Shown one piece after another: positions 6,328 to 8,389 of a stretch of 8,389 nt of DNA (its first letter is position 1; every line of letters starts with the position of its first letter). This stretch comes from Alkalibaculum bacchi. Lineage in GTDB: Bacteria > Bacillota > Clostridia > Eubacteriales > Alkalibacteraceae. The notes below the pieces were generated by a model. The model saw only the letters and a program-made list of their open reading frames with translations. It did not search any database and had not been told where the DNA came from. The position numbers and the translations under genes were made by a program. The stretch spans positions 1-8,389 of the forward strand of contig NZ_CALNCS010000156.1 in the NCBI RefSeq assembly GCF_937875145.1, written 5' to 3'.

Positions 6328-6531
6328 ATGGAATTTGAATATATGACAATAAAACAAGCCTCCACTCTTTGGGGTATAAGCCGCCGCAGAATTCAAGTTC
6401 TTTGTGCTGAGGGAAGAGTCTCAGGAGTAAATAAGCTTGGCAATACATGGGCTATACCTAAACACGCCAGTAAGCCAATTGATGCCCGTATTAAAAGTGG
6501 CAAATACATAAAAGATAAGGAGTCCATATAA
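6328..6531 (+). CDS. Small helix-turn-helix DNA-binding protein (MerR/excisionase-like)
   Basis: This 67-aa protein is essentially one winged helix-turn-helix. Residues 6-33 (TIKQASTLWGISRRRIQVLC then EGRVSGV) give the two helices, and KLGNTWAIPKHASKP is the wing typical of excisionase/MerR-like domains. It is probably a local regulator rather than an enzyme. Its stop overlaps the methyltransferase ATG by one base (TAATG), so the two are translationally coupled and it may act as the controller of the restriction-modification locus. Known C proteins of such systems are usually XRE-type, so this would be a different kind. AGGAGG 7 nt before the ATG fixes the start. Confidence 0.8.
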   Translation: MEFEYMTIKQASTLWGISRRRIQVLCAEGRVSGVNKLGNTWAIPKHASKPIDARIKSGKYIKDKESI

Positions 6532-7577
6532 TGAAAAAAATTACGGGTATTTCGCTATTTACTGGTGCTGGTGGAATGGATGTAGGGTTCATAAACGCTG
6601 GAGTTATGGTAAAGGTTGCAAATGAACTAAACAATTATGCTGCAGATACTTATGTTTCAAATCATCCTGAAACTCTAACCATTCGTGGTGATATAAATCA
6701 GAATTTTGATAAACTCACAAACTATACAAATATTGATATTGTATTCGGCGGTCCTCCCTGTCAAGGATTTTCCGTAGCGGGGAAAATGGATCCTAACGAT
6801 GAGCGTAGTCAATTAATTTGGTCGTTCCTTGATGTGGTAGAAAAAGTTCACCCAACAGTTTTCGTAATGGAAAATGTAAAGGCACTTGGAAAACTTGAAA
6901 AATGGGATGCAATAAGACAAAAATACCTAGATAGAGCATTAGAATTAGGCTATACTTGTAACTATTTAATTTTAAATGCAGCTGATTTTGGAGTTTCGCA
7001 AAATCGAGAAAGAGTATTCTTTATAGGATCAAGAACTAAAAAAGATTTCTCATTATTTTTGTCAGCTCTAGATAAACATAAGGAAAAACCTAAAACACTT
7101 CGTGAATTATTAGGCAGTCTTCCTATAGCAGGTTCGGAGGAAAACCCCATAACTTGTACAGCAAAAATTACACTCGCTACTAATCCTGTGATGAGGAAAA
7201 GTCCCTATGCTGGAATGATTTTTAATGGTATGGGACGTCCATTAAACCTCGACTCAGTTTCGACTACACTTCCTGCTTCAATGGGTGGTAATAAAACACC
7301 TATCGTTGATACAGCTATTCTTGCTGATCCAAGTGCATATGACTGGATTAAAGATTATCATGGGAAATTAAGTAAAGGTGAAATAACAACATCCTTTGGT
7401 CCTGCCCCTGAACATTTAAGACGTTTAACTATAAAAGAGGCTGCGGCTATTCAATCTTTCCCAGACAATTATATTTTCAAGGGTTCAAAATCTGCGATTT
7501 ATACTCAAATTGGAAATGCTGTACCTTGCAAACTAGCAGAAAGTGTTGCAAAAAGTGTAATAGAAACGTATTTTTAA
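6531..7577 (+). CDS. DNA (cytosine-5)-methyltransferase, type II
   Basis: The enzyme transfers a methyl group from S-adenosylmethionine to carbon 5 of cytosine at a specific DNA site, protecting the host against a cognate endonuclease. All main C5 motifs are present in order: motif I SLFTGAGGMDVGF (8-20), motif IV GGPPCQGFS with catalytic Cys 77, motif VI ENV (114-116), motif VIII QNRER (157-161), a short target-recognition region around 190-290, motif IX RRLTIKEAAAIQSFP (297-311) and motif X GNAVP (328-332). At 348 aa it is compact but complete and appears functional. AAGGAG lies 8 nt before the ATG. It is convergent with a SacI-family-like endonuclease, its likely partner. The recognition site cannot be read from sequence; GAGCTC is only a guess from that partner. 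Confidence 0.95.
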   Translation: MKKITGISLFTGAGGMDVGFINAGVMVKVANELNNYAADTYVSNHPETLTIRGDINQNFDKLTNYTNIDIVFGGPPCQGFSVAGKMDPNDERSQLIWSFLDVVEKVHPTVFVMENVKALGKLEKWDAIRQKYLDRALELGYTCNYLILNAADFGVSQNRERVFFIGSRTKKDFSLFLSALDKHKEKPKTLRELLGSLPIAGSEENPITCTAKITLATNPVMRKSPYAGMIFNGMGRPLNLDSVSTTLPASMGGNKTPIVDTAILADPSAYDWIKDYHGKLSKGEITTSFGPAPEHLRRLTIKEAAAIQSFPDNYIFKGSKSAIYTQIGNAVPCKLAESVAKSVIETYF

Positions 7578-7581
7578 AAGT

Positions 7582-7608
7582 AATGGTGCTATGATTCATA
7601 GCACCATT
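7582..7608. terminator. Shared bidirectional terminator between convergent genes
   Basis: AATGGTGCTATG (7582-7593) and CATAGCACCATT (7597-7608) form a perfect 12-bp stem around a 3-nt loop. It is followed by TTTATTTATTT on plus and by TTACTTTTA on minus. It sits between the methyltransferase stop (7577) and the stop of the opposing endonuclease gene (7613) and should serve both. Confidence 0.9.
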
Positions 7609-7612
7609 TTAT

Positions 7613-8344
7613 TTATTTCATTAAGAAAATTGTTCTAGCTAGCTTACGTAGGTAATCAATAGTTTCTATTTTAAACTTCGTATCTAAAGCTTTCTGTAAA
7701 ATAAAATACATAAATTTTTTACAGTCCACATTTGGTAGTAGTGCAATTGAACTATTGAAAAAATCCCATGCTGGGAGAATTACAAGGTGAAAATTCTTCT
7801 GTGCGTATTCCTTAATTAATGATGACTTAATTGACGGAGCACACCCACCACGAGGTCCTTCTATGAATAATAACTTATCTCCTCCTGCTGCAATAACCTT
7901 ATCCGCAGCATGTCTAACATCTGTTTCAGCATACTCTTTATCCTTTAATTCATTTGCTAAAAATAGAGTTCCAGTCTGGTAAACATCTAAATCACTAATT
8001 TCTTTACTTGAAGCCCCACTTTGGTTAACAGGATGCACTTCTACAATATAATCCTTGCTTTGAAACATTAAATGATATATACCTGCTACCATAAGAGTTA
8101 GCACTTCACCTTCATAATTTTCCTGTAAAGAAGAAAAAACATATTTTGCAAGAGTTGAGGGTTGATTAACAGAATAAGGAATAGATATTTCTAAAACCTT
8201 ATCTTTATCTGTCTTAATAGCTATAGCACGCTTAAGAAAACACACTAGACATGAAAAGGCTTCTTGTTGATCTAACAATGGTAAGTTATCACAAAGTAGA
8301 TTTAGAAGGGCTTGGTCATTAGGGCATATGGGGACGGTGACTTT
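7613..8344 (-). pseudogene. SacI-family-like restriction endonuclease, 5'-truncated
   Basis: The open frame resembles the catalytic half of SacI-type type II restriction endonucleases. From the TTG at 8278, the pattern VAGIYHLMF, then SDLDVYQTGTLFLANELKDK and ETDVRHAADKVIAAG fits the family's D...ExK arrangement; likely catalytic residues are Asp 98 (or 96), Glu 110 and Lys 112 of that 221-aa reading. Coding character continues upstream of the TTG (VPICPNDQALLNLL, CDNLPLLDQQ) to a TGA at 8347-8345 without any ATG or GTG, and the TTG has no ribosome binding site. SacI-family enzymes are, as I recall, some 340-390 aa, so an N-terminal part of roughly 100 residues or more seems missing. The break coincides with GGGGACGGTGAC at 8330-8341. 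It is convergent with the methyltransferase. I infer a former R-M partner, probably inactive now; an N-terminally trimmed active form is not excluded. Confidence 0.6.
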
Positions 8345-8389
8345 TCATTCCATTATATTCCAATTACTTTGCTTTTAGGTAGCCCTGTT
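8330..8389. mobile_element. Possible mobile-element end interrupting the endonuclease gene
   Basis: The endonuclease coding frame ends at GGGGACGGTGACTTTT (plus strand, from 8330), and beyond it all three minus frames contain stops. GGGGACGG(T)-type motifs recur near ends of short elements linked to Y1/REP-associated transposases in Firmicutes. Only 60 bp are visible and no second end or target duplication can be seen, so this is a weak call. Confidence 0.25.

Noticed and set aside
1..8389. CRISPR array, tRNA or rRNA genes
   Set aside because: No regularly spaced short repeats, cloverleaf-like sequence or ribosomal RNA core sequence was seen.

Overview
The window is AT-rich, with strong AGGAGG-type ribosome binding sites, sigma-A-like promoters and TTG/GTG starts. 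This fits a low-GC Gram-positive bacterium (Bacillota, probably Clostridia); the species cannot be named from the sequence. It reads as accessory DNA: two gene modules separated by a decayed intergenic stretch, with a broken gene at the right edge and a duplication scar at the left edge.

Left module (minus strand, about 1-3610). A promoter near 3581-3609 reads into a 389-aa M16 zinc peptidase (2252-3421), then a 601-aa ABC exporter half-transporter (406-2211). The pairing of an M16 peptidase with a fused permease/ATPase resembles the processing and export part of peptide (RiPP-like) clusters such as subtilosin alb. No modifying enzyme lies in the window and no precursor is certain. Downstream of the exporter, a 283-bp tandem duplication repeats its last 59 codons and 3' flank; the extra copy carries an in-frame stop. 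A GGAGG site at 18-22 hints at another gene running off the left edge.

Middle (about 3422-4191). There is no confident intact gene. The stretch holds the M16 leader, a 36-codon ORF (3622-3732), a strong hairpin (3802-3842), and a minus-strand frame (3840-4118) with two adjacent internal stops that looks like a decayed gene.

Right module (about 4192-8389). Two minus-strand genes form an operon: an unrecognised 244-aa protein (5431-6165) followed by an XRE helix-turn-helix/ImmA-IrrE zinc peptidase fusion (4192-5403). Divergent from them, across a 147-bp two-promoter region, a 67-aa helix-turn-helix protein (6328-6531) overlaps by one base with a complete C5 cytosine methyltransferase (6531-7577). 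Convergent with that, across a shared terminator hairpin, is a SacI-family-like restriction endonuclease (7613-8344) that lacks its 5' end, apparently broken near a GGGGACGGTGAC motif of the kind seen at mobile-element ends. The right module therefore looks like a type II restriction-modification locus that kept its methyltransferase but probably lost restriction, beside a possible protease-regulated defence or toxin-antitoxin-like pair.
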